64,000 bases of DNA from positions 186,001 to 250,000 of the forward strand of contig NZ_CP039740.1 in the NCBI RefSeq assembly GCF_005153485.1, in the 5' to 3' direction. The stretch comes from Pseudolabrys sp. FHR47 (GTDB lineage: Bacteria; Pseudomonadota; Alphaproteobacteria; Rhizobiales; Xanthobacteraceae). A program made the position numbers and the translations under genes. Every line of letters starts with the position of its first letter. Positions within the stretch are counted from its first letter, which is position 1. The notes beneath the pieces are model-generated. The model did no database searches. It worked only from the letters and a program-made list of their open reading frames with translations, and was not told the origin of the DNA. This document shows, piece by piece, positions 37,937-46,718 of the stretch.

Positions 37937-38542
37937 ATGAGCGACATGTTTATCCTCGGCCTCACCGGCTCGATCGGCATGGGCAAGACGGCGACCGCGA
38001 AGATGTTCGCCGAGGAAGGCGTACCGGTGCAGGACGCCGATGCCGCGGTGCACACGCTCTATGAAGGCAAGGCGGTGCCGCTGATCGAGGCAGCTTTTCC
38101 CGGTACGACGGCGGACGGCAAGGTCGATCGCGTCAAGCTGGGCACGATGGTGATCGGCAAGCCCGAGGCGATGGCAAAGTTGGAAAAAATCGTGCATCCG
38201 CTGGTGGCGCAGGAACGCGACGACTTTCTTGCCGGTGCCGAAAAGGCTGGGGCGGATCTCGTGGTGCTCGATATTCCGCTGCTTTACGAGACCGGCAGCG
38301 ACATCAATTGCGACGCGGTGGTGGTGGTATCGGCGCCGGCCGAAATACAGCGCGAGCGCGTTCTGGCCCGGCCCGGCATGACCGAGGAGCGCTTTGCCGC
38401 GATTCTGGCCAAGCAGATGCCCGACGCGGACAAGCGGGCGCGGGCCGATTTCATCGTGGATACGTCGCAGGGCTTCGACGCAGCAAGGCGGCAGGTGCGT
38501 GAAATTCTGGCCGAAGTGCGTAAGATGGCGAATCAAGAATAA
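37937..38542 (+). CDS. coaE: Dephospho-CoA kinase
   Basis: Last enzyme of coenzyme A synthesis, phosphorylating dephospho-CoA. The P-loop is [16 protein letters not shown] near the N-terminus. [23 protein letters not shown] and [11 protein letters not shown] are family landmarks. It has 201 residues. It is followed 11 bp later by dnaQ. Confidence 0.96.
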   Translation: MSDMFILGLTGSIGMGKTATAKMFAEEGVPVQDADAAVHTLYEGKAVPLIEAAFPGTTADGKVDRVKLGTMVIGKPEAMAKLEKIVHPLVAQERDDFLAGAEKAGADLVVLDIPLLYETGSDINCDAVVVVSAPAEIQRERVLARPGMTEERFAAILAKQMPDADKRARADFIVDTSQGFDAARRQVREILAEVRKMANQE

Positions 38543-38553
38543 AACGGCTGTCC

Positions 38554-39246
38554 ATGCGCGAAATCGTTCTCGATACCGAAACCACCGGCCTCGATCCGAA
38601 CCAGGGCCATCGCCTGGTCGAGCTCGGCTGCGTCGAGTTGCTCAACCGCATTCCAACCGGGCAGACGTTCCACGTCTACGTCAATCCCGAGCGCGACATG
38701 CCGATGGAGGCCTTCAACGTCCATGGCCTGTCGGCGGAGTTCCTGAGCGGGCATCGCAAGTTCGCAGAGATCGTCGACGACTTCCTCGCCTTCATCGGCG
38801 ACGACACGCCACTGGTGATCCATAACGCCGAGTTCGATCACAAATTCCTCTGCGCCGAACTCAAGCTGGTTAAGCGCACGCTGATCGCGCGCGAGCGGCT
38901 GGTCGATACGTTGGCGCTGGCGCGGCGCAAGCACTCCGCCGGGCCGTACAATCTCGATGCGCTGTGTGGACGCTACGGCATCGACAATTCGCGCCGCACC
39001 AAGCACGGCGCCCTGCTCGATGCCGAGATTCTGGCCGAGGTCTATCTGGAATTGCTCGGCGGCCGTCAGGCCTCGCTCGGCCTTGCGGAAAGCGTCTCGC
39101 CAAGTGTGTTTGCGGTTGGCGGCGCGGCGTCGGCGCGCACGCGGCCGGCACCGCTGACGCCGCGCCTGACCGAAGCCGAACTCGCGGCGCACCGCGAATT
39201 CGTCGGCACGCTCGGCGAAGAAGCCGTCTGGCGAAAATATCTCTGA
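38554..39246 (+). CDS. dnaQ: DNA polymerase III epsilon subunit (proofreading exonuclease)
   Basis: The 3'-5' exonuclease subunit of the replicative polymerase. The DEDDh motifs are ExoI VLDTETTGLDP (Asp7, Glu9), ExoII HNAEFDHKFL and ExoIII KHGALLDAEILAEVYLE with the catalytic His-Asp pair. The C-terminal tail, with REFVGTLGEEAVWRKYL, fits the alpha-subunit-binding part. It has 230 residues. Convergent with secB. Confidence 0.96.
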   Translation: MREIVLDTETTGLDPNQGHRLVELGCVELLNRIPTGQTFHVYVNPERDMPMEAFNVHGLSAEFLSGHRKFAEIVDDFLAFIGDDTPLVIHNAEFDHKFLCAELKLVKRTLIARERLVDTLALARRKHSAGPYNLDALCGRYGIDNSRRTKHGALLDAEILAEVYLELLGGRQASLGLAESVSPSVFAVGGAASARTRPAPLTPRLTEAELAAHREFVGTLGEEAVWRKYL

Positions 39247-39250
39247 GCGG

Positions 39251-39739
39251 TCAGTTGCCGGCCGGCGCCTGCTGTCCGGCGAGCTGCTCCATCTTCTGAC
39301 GATAGAGCGCGACGAAGTCGACCGGGTCGAGCAGGAGCGGCGGGAAGCCACCATTGCGAACGGTGGTCGCGATGATCTCGCGCGCGAACGGGAACAGAAG
39401 CCGCGGGCACTCGATCAGCACAACGGCGTTCAGGCTTTCCTGCGGCACGTTGCGGATGCGGAACACGCCGCCGAAGGCGAGATCGAAGCTGAACAGAAGG
39501 CTGCCGGCGTTCTCGGCCTTGCCCGAGAGATGCAGCACGACCTCTATGTCCGTGTCGGAGACCGGCGCGGCGTTGACGTTGATCTGGATGCCGATCTGCG
39601 GCTGCTGACCGGTGACGAGCGACTTCGGCGCGTTCGGATTCTCGAACGAAAAATCCTTGATGTACTGCGCCACCACATTGAGCTGCGGCACTTGATCGGC
39701 GGTGAATTCTTCGGCCTGGCCGCCATTCGTCGTCGTCAT
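39251..39739 (-). CDS. secB: Protein-export chaperone SecB
   Basis: Cytoplasmic tetrameric chaperone that delivers precursors to SecA. The 162 residues include [40 protein letters not shown] and the C-terminal [21 protein letters not shown], all typical of SecB. The dnaQ-secB convergent pair is the usual alphaproteobacterial arrangement. Confidence 0.96.
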   Translation of the reverse strand: MTTTNGGQAEEFTADQVPQLNVVAQYIKDFSFENPNAPKSLVTGQQPQIGIQINVNAAPVSDTDIEVVLHLSGKAENAGSLLFSFDLAFGGVFRIRNVPQESLNAVVLIECPRLLFPFAREIIATTVRNGGFPPLLLDPVDFVALYRQKMEQLAGQQAPAGN

Positions 39740-39858
39740 CGAAGTTCCCTCTGTTTTCGCGGCGGTTGGCTAACACGCTCCCCGCGGGCGAACAAGGATG
39801 CCGGCCCTGATTGGCGCGCGGCAACAAGGCCCGCCTCCGAGCATCGTAAATACGCCCG

Positions 39859-40329
39859 TCAGCGCTCGGCGCCATCGCGCTCCCGGTCGGGCAGCCGGGG
39901 GTCGTCGACCCGGCGCCACTGCTCGGGTTCGAGATCGACCACGCCATGGGGTGCCGTTGGGCTGCGGCCAACCGCCGCCCCACTCAAACTGCGCCACAGT
40001 GGTACCAGCAAGACCAGCAGCCCGATGACGCCCGTGATCAGTCCGGGAACCGCTAGCAGAAGCCCGCCAAGCAGGGTCAGCCCGCCCGTGCCGTCGGCAC
40101 TCAGGGCTGAGAATTCCTGTCGACCAAAGCCGTCGCGCATGGCCACGCGGACCCGCTGCACATGGTTGCCGCCGGCGCGGCGCAATATCACACCGCCGGC
40201 GAGCGACAGTCCGATCAGCAGGGCCAGCGCCGTCACGAAGCCCCAGGCCGCGGCGACGGCGATAAACACCGCCAGTTCGGCCAGCGGCAATGCCAGAAGG
40301 CCAAGCACCAGCCATTTTGCCACATTCAT
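39859..40329 (-). CDS. fxsA: FxsA family membrane protein
   Basis: A small inner-membrane protein of 156 residues with three or four helices. The N-terminal helix is KWLVLGLLALPLAELAVFIAV, and AAWGFVTALALLIGLSLAGGVILRRAG follows. The third, longer hydrophobic stretch is GGLLLAVPGLITGVIGLLVLLVPL. This is the FxsA pattern (E. coli FxsA relieves F-plasmid exclusion of phage T7); the physiological role is unclear. It diverges from timA. Confidence 0.9.
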   Translation of the reverse strand: MNVAKWLVLGLLALPLAELAVFIAVAAAWGFVTALALLIGLSLAGGVILRRAGGNHVQRVRVAMRDGFGRQEFSALSADGTGGLTLLGGLLLAVPGLITGVIGLLVLLVPLWRSLSGAAVGRSPTAPHGVVDLEPEQWRRVDDPRLPDRERDGAER

Positions 40330-40552
40330 CTGTATTCCTCTGATCGGCCGACGATATTGGCGTTCTCGCCCCTATCGTTTATGGTCCGACAGGTCCAAAA
40401 TGCGCCGCGAAATCGGCGCCAAAGCTCTGGATCGGCGCGTCCGCAGCCTTAGATAAGGCGGATACGCGATAACCGCTATTTCGCCACGCGGCCCCTTTTC
40501 AAGAAGCCGGAAGGCCGGACGTGAAACGCCTTCCGGGACGGTAGCCGAAAGA

Positions 40553-41272
40553 ATGCAAGACGTGTTCGATATCTACACCATCATCTTTCTGGCGCTCGCG
40601 GTGTTCATTTTCCTGCGGCTGCGCAGCGTGCTCGGTCAGCGCACCGGCCGCGAACGGCCGCCCTACGATCCCTATGCCGCCCGCGAGCCGGTCCGTCCCG
40701 CGACTGACAACGTGGTCCAGATCCCCAACCGGGCGGCGGAAACTGCCCGCAAGCCCGATGAGGCGACCGAACAAGCCGCGCCGGCGGAGCGTTGGAAGGG
40801 CATTGCCGAGCCAGGCTCGCCCGTCGCCAACGGGCTCGACGCGGTGGCCGTGGCCGATCGCAGCTTCGACGCCAATCACTTCCTGACCGGCGCTCGCGCC
40901 GCTTACGAGATGATTGTCACCGCCTATGCCGAAGGCGACCGCCGCAGCTTGCGTAACCTGTTGTCGCGCGAGGTCTATGATGGCTTCGAGGCCGCCATCA
41001 CCGATCGCGAGAAGCGCGGCGACGTCGTCGAAAGCCGATTCGTGTCGATCGACAAGGCGACCATCACCAATGCCGAGGTGCGCGGTCGCAGCGTTCAGCT
41101 CACCGTGCGCTTCCAGTCCAAGCTGGTGACAGCGACGCGCAACAAGGCCGGTGAGGTCATTGATGGCAACGCCGAAACGGTCACCGACGTCACCGATGTC
41201 TGGACCTTCGCGCGCGATGCTTCTTCGCGCGACCCGAACTGGAAACTGGTCGCGACCGAAGCCGGGCAATAA
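40553..41272 (+). CDS. timA: Tim44-like membrane-associated protein
   Basis: A 239-residue protein with a single N-terminal helix (IYTIIFLALAVFIFLRL), a Pro/Ala/Glu-rich linker and a C-terminal Tim44-like domain from about residue 120 (FLTGARAAYEMIVTAYAEGDRRSLRNLLSREVYDGF). It is related to mitochondrial Tim44 and in alphaproteobacteria is found next to secB and mltA. It may help protein export or membrane assembly; this is inferred from homology only. Confidence 0.92.
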   Translation: MQDVFDIYTIIFLALAVFIFLRLRSVLGQRTGRERPPYDPYAAREPVRPATDNVVQIPNRAAETARKPDEATEQAAPAERWKGIAEPGSPVANGLDAVAVADRSFDANHFLTGARAAYEMIVTAYAEGDRRSLRNLLSREVYDGFEAAITDREKRGDVVESRFVSIDKATITNAEVRGRSVQLTVRFQSKLVTATRNKAGEVIDGNAETVTDVTDVWTFARDASSRDPNWKLVATEAGQ

Positions 41273-41276
41273 CGGC

Positions 41277-42536
41277 ATGCCGGGGGGCACGCTCGCATTT
41301 CACGTAAGAAGGTTTTCGGTCCGCCACGGACTGACGAGCATCATTGCCTGTCTGCTGATGGCGACCAGCGTCGCCGCCGCTAACGCCAATTCCAAACAGC
41401 AGACCGTGACCTTGCCCAAGGCCGCGGTTGAGCCGGTTGAATTTGCCGCACTCGCCGGCTGGGAAGACGACGATCATGCCGCAGCTTTTGCGTCCTTTCT
41501 GAAGAGCTGCGGCGCCATCCGTCACGGCACGCCGAAGATGCGCAAGGCCAAGCCGATTTATGGTGGTCTCTACACGGCCTGCACGAAGGCGCTCACGCTC
41601 GGCCGGCTCGATCGCGACAAGGCCCGTGCCTTTTTCGAAGAAGAATTCAAAGCCTATCGCGTCGCCGCCACCGGCCAGGGCGAAGGTTTCTTTACCGGCT
41701 ATTATGAATCCGAAGTCCTCGGCTCGCGCACACGCACCGACGAATACAAGGTGCCGATCTACACGGCGCCGCTCCAGGCCATCAAAGCGAAGCTGAGCAA
41801 GGTGTTTGCGCATCTCGATCGCACAAAGATCGAAGAAGGTGCGCTCGCCGGCAAGGGTCTCGAAATCTGCTGGGTGAAAAATCCGATCGATCTTTTCTTC
41901 GCGCAGATCCAGGGCTCGACGCGGGTGCGCCTCGACGACGGCAAGACCATGCGGCTCAACTACATCGCCAGCAACGGCCATCCGTATACGCCGGTCGGGC
42001 GTGACCTGATCGATCGCGGCATCATCGCCAAGGAAGACATGTCGATGGATCGCATCCGTGACTGGATGGAAGCCAATCCGGAAGAGGGCCGGGAGCTGCG
42101 GCGCAAGAACCGCTCTTTCGTGTTCTTCCAGGAGCAGCCGCTTGCCGAACACGAGGAATGTATCGGCGCGCAAGGCGTCCCGCTGACACCGATGCGCTCG
42201 GTTGCGGTCGACAAGTCGCTGCATGTCTACGGCACGCCGGTCTGGATCGACGCCGAACTGCCGATCGCGAATGAGAAGCCCGAGACGCCGCTGCGTCAGC
42301 TGATGATTGCGCAGGATACCGGCTCGGCCATTCTTGGTCCCGCGCGCGCGGATATTTATTTCGGTTTCGGCAACGACGTCGGCAGCATCGCCGGCCGCGT
42401 GAAGCAGTTCGGCCGCTTCGTGATGCTGGTCCCGCTCGAGGTAACGCTGGTCGGCTCCGGCGCGCTCGCCAGGGAAGTGCCGCTGCCCAAGCCGCGACGG
42501 AGCGCGGTTGTTGCCGACGTCGCTTCGCGGCCGTGA
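41277..42536 (+). CDS. mltA: Membrane-bound lytic murein transglycosylase A
   Basis: Cleaves peptidoglycan glycan strands, leaving 1,6-anhydro ends. A Sec-type signal (HGLTSIIACLLMATSVAAANA) ends near residue 37. The MltA barrel domain follows (FFTGYYESEVLGSRTRTDEYKVP), and the 3D domain carries the catalytic aspartate in QDTGSAILGPARADIYFGFG. The start at 41277 is 4 bp after the timA stop; a longer frame overlapping timA is unlikely. It has 419 residues. No lipobox cysteine is present, so it may be periplasmic and not lipid-anchored. Confidence 0.93.
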   Translation: MPGGTLAFHVRRFSVRHGLTSIIACLLMATSVAAANANSKQQTVTLPKAAVEPVEFAALAGWEDDDHAAAFASFLKSCGAIRHGTPKMRKAKPIYGGLYTACTKALTLGRLDRDKARAFFEEEFKAYRVAATGQGEGFFTGYYESEVLGSRTRTDEYKVPIYTAPLQAIKAKLSKVFAHLDRTKIEEGALAGKGLEICWVKNPIDLFFAQIQGSTRVRLDDGKTMRLNYIASNGHPYTPVGRDLIDRGIIAKEDMSMDRIRDWMEANPEEGRELRRKNRSFVFFQEQPLAEHEECIGAQGVPLTPMRSVAVDKSLHVYGTPVWIDAELPIANEKPETPLRQLMIAQDTGSAILGPARADIYFGFGNDVGSIAGRVKQFGRFVMLVPLEVTLVGSGALAREVPLPKPRRSAVVADVASRP

Positions 42537-42548
42537 CAGGCCTGCATC

Positions 42549-43118
42549 ATGAGCCGCGATGGCAGGCGCCGCATTTTGACTTACGAAGAGCGGGTGCTGT
42601 GGTCGGCCGTGACGCAGAGTATGAAGCCGCTGCGGCCTGAAGAAGCGCAAAGCGAACCTGAGCCGGCCGCGCTGGTAGTGCCGCCGGCTGCGTCCAAATC
42701 CAAATCAAAGCCTATACCCCAGCATCCGGAAACGCTGATCGCGCCGGCGCCGCCAAAACCCGCGCCGATCGCGCCGCCTTTGTCACGCCGCGCCAGGCGT
42801 AACGTGGCGCGCGGCAGGCACGAGATCGATGCGCGGCTCGATCTGCACGGATTGACGCAAAGCGAGGCGCATCACGCGCTGTTGCGGTTCCTGCGCACGG
42901 CGAGTGCGCGTGATGCGCGTCTGGTGCTGGTGATCACCGGCAAAGGCAAAGCCGGGAGCCATGAGGAGGGCAGGGAGCGTGGCGTGTTGCGGCGGCAGGT
43001 GCCGCAATGGCTGTCGTTGCCCGAGTTTCGGGATTATGTTGTCGGCTTCGAGGATGCGCATATCGCGCATGGCGGCGAAGGCGCGCTTTATGTCCGGGTG
43101 CGGCGCGCCCGGGATTGA
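42549..43118 (+). CDS. Smr/MutS2-domain protein
   Basis: A 189-residue protein with a C-terminal Smr domain (from about residue 95). ARLDLHGLTQSEAHHALLRFL contains the LDxHG motif, and VITGKGKAGSH contains the TGxG motif. The N-terminal half is Pro/Ala-rich and probably disordered. Smr domains are DNA or RNA endonucleases. It follows mltA by 12 bp, a conserved arrangement in this order. Confidence 0.9.
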   Translation: MSRDGRRRILTYEERVLWSAVTQSMKPLRPEEAQSEPEPAALVVPPAASKSKSKPIPQHPETLIAPAPPKPAPIAPPLSRRARRNVARGRHEIDARLDLHGLTQSEAHHALLRFLRTASARDARLVLVITGKGKAGSHEEGRERGVLRRQVPQWLSLPEFRDYVVGFEDAHIAHGGEGALYVRVRRARD

Positions 43119-43144
43119 CCGAAACCAGGTCAAGGAGACCGAAC

Positions 43145-43435
43145 ATGGCCAAGCGCAAGAAGAAGCTGAAGACCAGGACGAGCAAGAAGAAAGTCGCCAA
43201 AGTGGCAAAGACCGCGAAGCGGTCGTCGCCAAAGAAGACCAAGAGAACTGCGAAGAAAGTCGTCAAGAAGGCGGTCAGGAAAACGAAGAAGAAGCCTGTC
43301 GCCAAAGCGCCGTCGCCACGAAGGACGGCAAAGAAGGCGATGATCGAGCGCGAGCTGGAAGAAGGATTGATCGAAACCTTCCCGGCATCCGATCCGGTGG
43401 CGCTGACGGATCCGACGACAACCATCAAGGAATAA
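43145..43435 (+). CDS. Lys-rich H1-like protein with FPASDP tail
   Basis: A 96-residue protein that begins MAKRKKKLKTRTSKKKVAKV and has very many Lys, Ala and Arg residues to about residue 65, like histone H1 tails. It ends with an acidic segment, ERELEEGLIETFPASDPVAL. The C-terminal LEEGL-x-ETFPASDP pattern recurs in small alphaproteobacterial proteins. AGGAG precedes the chosen ATG at a good distance. It is probably a nucleic-acid-binding protein; function unknown. Confidence 0.8.
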   Translation: MAKRKKKLKTRTSKKKVAKVAKTAKRSSPKKTKRTAKKVVKKAVRKTKKKPVAKAPSPRRTAKKAMIERELEEGLIETFPASDPVALTDPTTTIKE

Positions 43436-43728
43436 GCACGGAGCGCGATGTCGTTGCCTTTCTGGCGCGAACGGTCCGGCCGCGCGGCCTCGCTTTGCGG
43501 CGAGTGCGCGGCAGGGTCGTTTCGGTGAGCCGTCCGAGCAGCCGCGACGCCACGATCCAAATCTCGAGGACGTCGGCCTCGACCTCCTGACGCTGGAGGA
43601 TGGCACCCCCGAACGCTTCACCTTTCCCGCGTTTCCGCATCTCGCCAAATCCCCCTTGTAATTGGCTGCACTCATCAATCTACAACCATGAGTATAGGAG
43701 GCGACACATTACATGTGTCAAGAAAATT
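43436..43728. other. Gap between the H1-like gene and the HTH/dCTP-deaminase-fold gene
   Basis: About 290 bp. A stop-free stretch ending at 43661 reads EDVGLDLLTLEDGTPERFTF and then PAFPHLAKSPL but lacks any start codon, so it may be a relic of a gene. Two overlapping inverted repeats close the region (43703-43747). Confidence 0.5.
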
Positions 43729-43747
43729 TTATAGTTTCTTTGACACA
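43703..43747. promoter_or_regulatory. Two mutually exclusive hairpins at the 3' end of the HTH/dCTP-deaminase-fold gene
   Basis: GACACAT at 43703-43709 pairs perfectly with ATGTGTC at 43713-43719 around a 3-nt loop. TGTGTCAAGAAA (43714-43725) pairs with TTTCTTTGACACA (43735-43747, one bulged base). The TGTGTC strand takes part in both stems, so only one can form at a time. The second stem overlaps the last codons of the minus-strand gene, whose stop codon (43729-43731) is in its loop. No strong T-run follows either stem. The role is unknown; a protein-binding site or 3'-end switch are both possible. Confidence 0.6.
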
Positions 43748-44466
43748 ACCTCAGGGCGGTCGGGTTCTGCCGAGAGCGAGATCACTTCCAGTGTGCCGAT
43801 CGTTTCACCCAGGCGCAGCGGAAAGGGAGTGGGACCGGCGTTGAACAGAACGAAGCGCACCGGCCCCTTGAAGCCGGGTTCGATGTGCAGGGCGCCCGAC
43901 AGGATGACACAGCCGTCGGTCAGCCTGGGGACGGCGCCGAAGCGGCCGAGATAGTCGTAGGGCAACTCGACGATCTCCGCGGTGGTCGCCCGCAGGGCGC
44001 AACCCGGCTTGAGACTGATATGCTTTTTGTGCGCAAGATCGACCTTGTCTCCCCCCACGACGATGTCATCGCCGAGCGTGAGGTCGATCGACGCTGTGCG
44101 CAAATGGCCGACCGCAAAAGGCTCAATGGCAATGACGCCTTTCCGCACCGCGCGGGCAATCTCGTGATTGACCAGGGGGGCGGCGGCGCCTCCTCGCCGG
44201 GGCGGGCGGCTTTCGCCGAACCATTCGCCGAGCCAGTAGTCCGAGCTGTGCCCGGTCAGGCGGCCGAGCTTGCCGGCCATGGCCCGCGAGATTGGCTGGC
44301 GGCCGTTGACGATGTTGTTGACCGACTGCCGTGACACGCCGGTCGCCTTGCTGACTGCCACCTGATCGAGGCCGAGGCGTTTAAGCACGGCCCTGAGATG
44401 CGCGCCCGGCGAGGCGCGCTCTGTCGTCGAATGGGTGTCTCTCTTGCCCCGGCTGCCCGCGGCCAT
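43729..44466 (-). CDS. XRE-type HTH fused to a dCTP-deaminase/dUTPase-fold domain
   Basis: A 245-residue protein. Residues 20-80 form a helix-turn-helix of the XRE/HigA kind (LDQVAVSKATGVSRQSVNNIVNG). Residues 105-230 resemble dCTP deaminase/dUTPase: ASIDLTLGDDIVV, LKPGCALRATTAEIVELP, GRFGAVPRLTDG, ALHIEPGFKGPVRFVLFN and PFPLRLGETIGTLEV. The deaminase catalytic glutamate (E138 in E. coli Dcd, in VLEFYN) corresponds to Val206, and the DxGYRG motif of dUTPase is EPGFKG. Catalysis is therefore unlikely. A nucleotide-responsive repressor is the most economical idea. Alternative: an HTH-linked enzyme with unusual chemistry. The gene stands alone. Confidence 0.75.
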   Translation of the reverse strand: MAAGSRGKRDTHSTTERASPGAHLRAVLKRLGLDQVAVSKATGVSRQSVNNIVNGRQPISRAMAGKLGRLTGHSSDYWLGEWFGESRPPRRGGAAAPLVNHEIARAVRKGVIAIEPFAVGHLRTASIDLTLGDDIVVGGDKVDLAHKKHISLKPGCALRATTAEIVELPYDYLGRFGAVPRLTDGCVILSGALHIEPGFKGPVRFVLFNAGPTPFPLRLGETIGTLEVISLSAEPDRPEVVSKKL

Positions 44467-44617
44467 GGCTTAAGCTCCGCTTGAATATTTATTCCTAACC
44501 GGTACCCGTAAAAGTCCGGTGGTACCGCAACCGTTAATTGTAGCGATAAATTAAAGACATGGCACAGCCACCCGCCGACCCATGGGATCGCGGGCAGGTT
44601 AAACGGCTGCGCGCGAG

Positions 44618-45937
44618 CTACAGGATGAAACGGGACAGGTCGGCGTTCTTGGCCAGGTCGCCGATGTGCTTGTCGACATAGGCGGCATCGATGCGGACGG
44701 TTTCGCCGGCGCGGTCGGTGGCGGCAAAGGAAATGTCGTCGAGAATGCGTTCCATCACGGTCTGCAAGCGCCGCGCGCCGATGTTCTCGATCGAGGCATT
44801 CACCGAAACCGCGACATCGGCGATCGCGTCGATGGCGTCTTCGGAGAAATCGAGCGTCACGCCTTCGGTGCCGAGCAGCGCGACATACTGCTTGATCAGC
44901 GATGCCTCCGGCTCGGTGAGGATGCGGCGGAAGTCGTCGCGCGTCAGCGCCTTCAATTCGACGCGGATTGGCAGCCGGCCCTGCAGCTCGGGCAGCAGGT
45001 CCGACGGCTTGGAAATATGGAAGGCGCCCGAGGCGATGAACAGGATGTGGTCGGTCTTCACCGGGCCGTGCTTGGTGTTGACCGTGGTGCCTTCGATCAG
45101 CGGCAGCAGGTCGCGCTGCACGCCCTCGCGTGACACGTCGGCGCCGCCGCGGCGTTCGCTGCCGGCGATCTTGTCGATCTCGTCGAGGAACACGATACCG
45201 TTCTGCTCGACGGCGCGGACCGCTTCCTGCACGAGCTGATCGTTGTCCAGCAGCTTGTCGCTTTCCTCGTTGAGCAGGATCGGATGCGACTCTTCCACGG
45301 TGACGCGCCGCGTCTTGGTGCGGCCGCCGCCGAGTTTGCCGAAAATATCGCCGATATTGATGGCACCCATCTGCGCGCCCGGCATGCCCGGAATTTCGAA
45401 CATCGGCATGCCCTGGGCGCCGGCCTGCAGCTCGATCTCTATTTCCTTGTCGTTCAATTCGCCGGCGCGCAGCTTGCGGCGGAAGCTCTCGCGTGTGGAT
45501 GGCCCCGAACCGGGGCCGACCAGCGCATCGAGCACGCGCTCTTCCGCGGCCTGTTCGGCGCGGACCTGGACGTCCTTGCGTTTTTTGTCGCGCGTTAGCG
45601 TGATCGCAATCTCGACGAGGTCACGGATGATCTGCTCGACGTCGCGGCCGACATAGCCGACTTCGGTGAACTTGGTGGCTTCCACTTTGAGGAATGGCGC
45701 GCCGGCGAGCTTGGCGAGGCGCCGCGAAATCTCGGTCTTGCCGACGCCGGTCGGTCCGATCATCAGGATGTTCTTCGGCAGCACTTCCTCGCGCAATTTC
45801 TCGTCGAGCTGCTGGCGGCGCCAGCGGTTGCGCAGCGCGATGGCCACGGCGCGTTTGGCGTCGTGCTGGCCGACGATGAAGCGGTCTAGTTCGGAAACGA
45901 TTTCGCGGGGAGAGAAGTCGGTCATGGTGCCATTCAC
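44618..45937 (-). CDS. hslU: ATP-dependent protease ATPase subunit HslU
   Basis: AAA+ unfoldase that feeds HslV. It has Walker [17 protein letters not shown], the stretch ending [14 protein letters not shown], Walker [12 protein letters not shown], and the C-terminal [18 protein letters not shown] with the terminal residues that dock into HslV. 439 residues, full length. It lies 81 bp downstream of hslV with repeat D1 between, so it is in the same transcription unit. Confidence 0.97.
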   Translation of the reverse strand: MNGTMTDFSPREIVSELDRFIVGQHDAKRAVAIALRNRWRRQQLDEKLREEVLPKNILMIGPTGVGKTEISRRLAKLAGAPFLKVEATKFTEVGYVGRDVEQIIRDLVEIAITLTRDKKRKDVQVRAEQAAEERVLDALVGPGSGPSTRESFRRKLRAGELNDKEIEIELQAGAQGMPMFEIPGMPGAQMGAINIGDIFGKLGGGRTKTRRVTVEESHPILLNEESDKLLDNDQLVQEAVRAVEQNGIVFLDEIDKIAGSERRGGADVSREGVQRDLLPLIEGTTVNTKHGPVKTDHILFIASGAFHISKPSDLLPELQGRLPIRVELKALTRDDFRRILTEPEASLIKQYVALLGTEGVTLDFSEDAIDAIADVAVSVNASIENIGARRLQTVMERILDDISFAATDRAGETVRIDAAYVDKHIGDLAKNADLSRFIL

Positions 45938-45944
45938 TCACTTT

Positions 45945-46017
45945 GTCATCGTCCGCGAAGGCGGACGATCCAGCCCTCGACTAAGTGCTGGATGCCCCGC
46001 CTGCGCGGGGCATGACG
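45945..46017. repeat. Palindromic repeat, family D (copy D1)
   Basis: A 73-bp element in the hslV-hslU gap. GTCATCGTCCGCGAAGGCGGACGATCCAG (hairpin) begins it, and CTGGATGCCCCGCCTGCGCGGGGCATGAC (hairpin) ends it. The two parts are complementary over CCAG/CTGG and GTCAT/ATGAC. Copy D2 is at 47317-47390. Confidence 0.8.
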
Positions 46018-46018
46018 G

Positions 46019-46570
46019 TCAGCCCTTCAGACTCTCAATCGTCACATTGCGGTTGGTGTAGACGCAGATGTCGGCGGCGATATCGAGCGACTTGCGCACG
46101 ATGGTCTCGGCAGTGGCATCGGTGTCGAGCAAGGCGCGGGCGGAAGCGAGCGCATAATTGCCGCCCGAACCGATTCCGGCGACGCCCATTTCCGGCTCCA
46201 GAACGTCGCCATTGCCGGTGAGCACCAGTGACGCCTGGGCGTCGGCGACGATCATCATGGCCTCTAACCGGCGCAGGTAGCGGTCGGTGCGCCAGTCCTT
46301 GGCGAGCTCCACCGCGGCGCGCAGCAACTGCCCCGGATACTGCTCGAGCTTGGATTCGAGCCGCTCGAACAAGGTGAACGCGTCCGCCGTCGCGCCGGCG
46401 AAGCCGCCGATCACATCGCCTTTTCCGAGCTTGCGCACTTTCTTCGCGTTGGCCTTGACGATGGTCTGGCCGATCGAGACCTGGCCGTCGCCGCCGATCA
46501 CCACCGTGCCGCCTTTGCGGACGGTCAGGATGGTCGTGCCGTGCCAGGACGGCAATTCTTGGGAGGACAT
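46019..46570 (-). CDS. hslV: ATP-dependent protease peptidase subunit HslV
   Basis: Threonine protease that forms double hexamers with HslU. It is made as a precursor: after a short propeptide ([11 protein letters not shown]), the mature chain starts [10 protein letters not shown], with the catalytic Thr at residue 12. [25 protein letters not shown] and [13 protein letters not shown] are family segments. It has 183 residues. The gene is transcribed divergently from hisB. Confidence 0.97.
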   Translation of the reverse strand: MSSQELPSWHGTTILTVRKGGTVVIGGDGQVSIGQTIVKANAKKVRKLGKGDVIGGFAGATADAFTLFERLESKLEQYPGQLLRAAVELAKDWRTDRYLRRLEAMMIVADAQASLVLTGNGDVLEPEMGVAGIGSGGNYALASARALLDTDATAETIVRKSLDIAADICVYTNRNVTIESLKG

Positions 46571-46718
46571 GAGGCTTTACCCCTGCAATTTCCGTCATCT
46601 AGGCACGCCGGACGGCGTTTGCAAACCGGCCAAAGGCGCGAAAGGAACGCGAAAGGCCACCTGTGGCATAACCCCGCAACCCCTGATAAAAGGCCGCCGA
46701 AACGAGGATTTAGCCGCA

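Noticed and set aside
41190..42650. A 486-codon open frame on the minus strand opposite mltA
   Set aside because: It mirrors mltA, has Arg/His-rich low-quality composition and no domain. High-GC third positions keep antisense frames open.
43448..43661. A possible small gene after the H1-like gene
   Set aside because: The promising C-terminal reading has no start codon in frame, and the ATG at 43448 is in another frame that soon stops.
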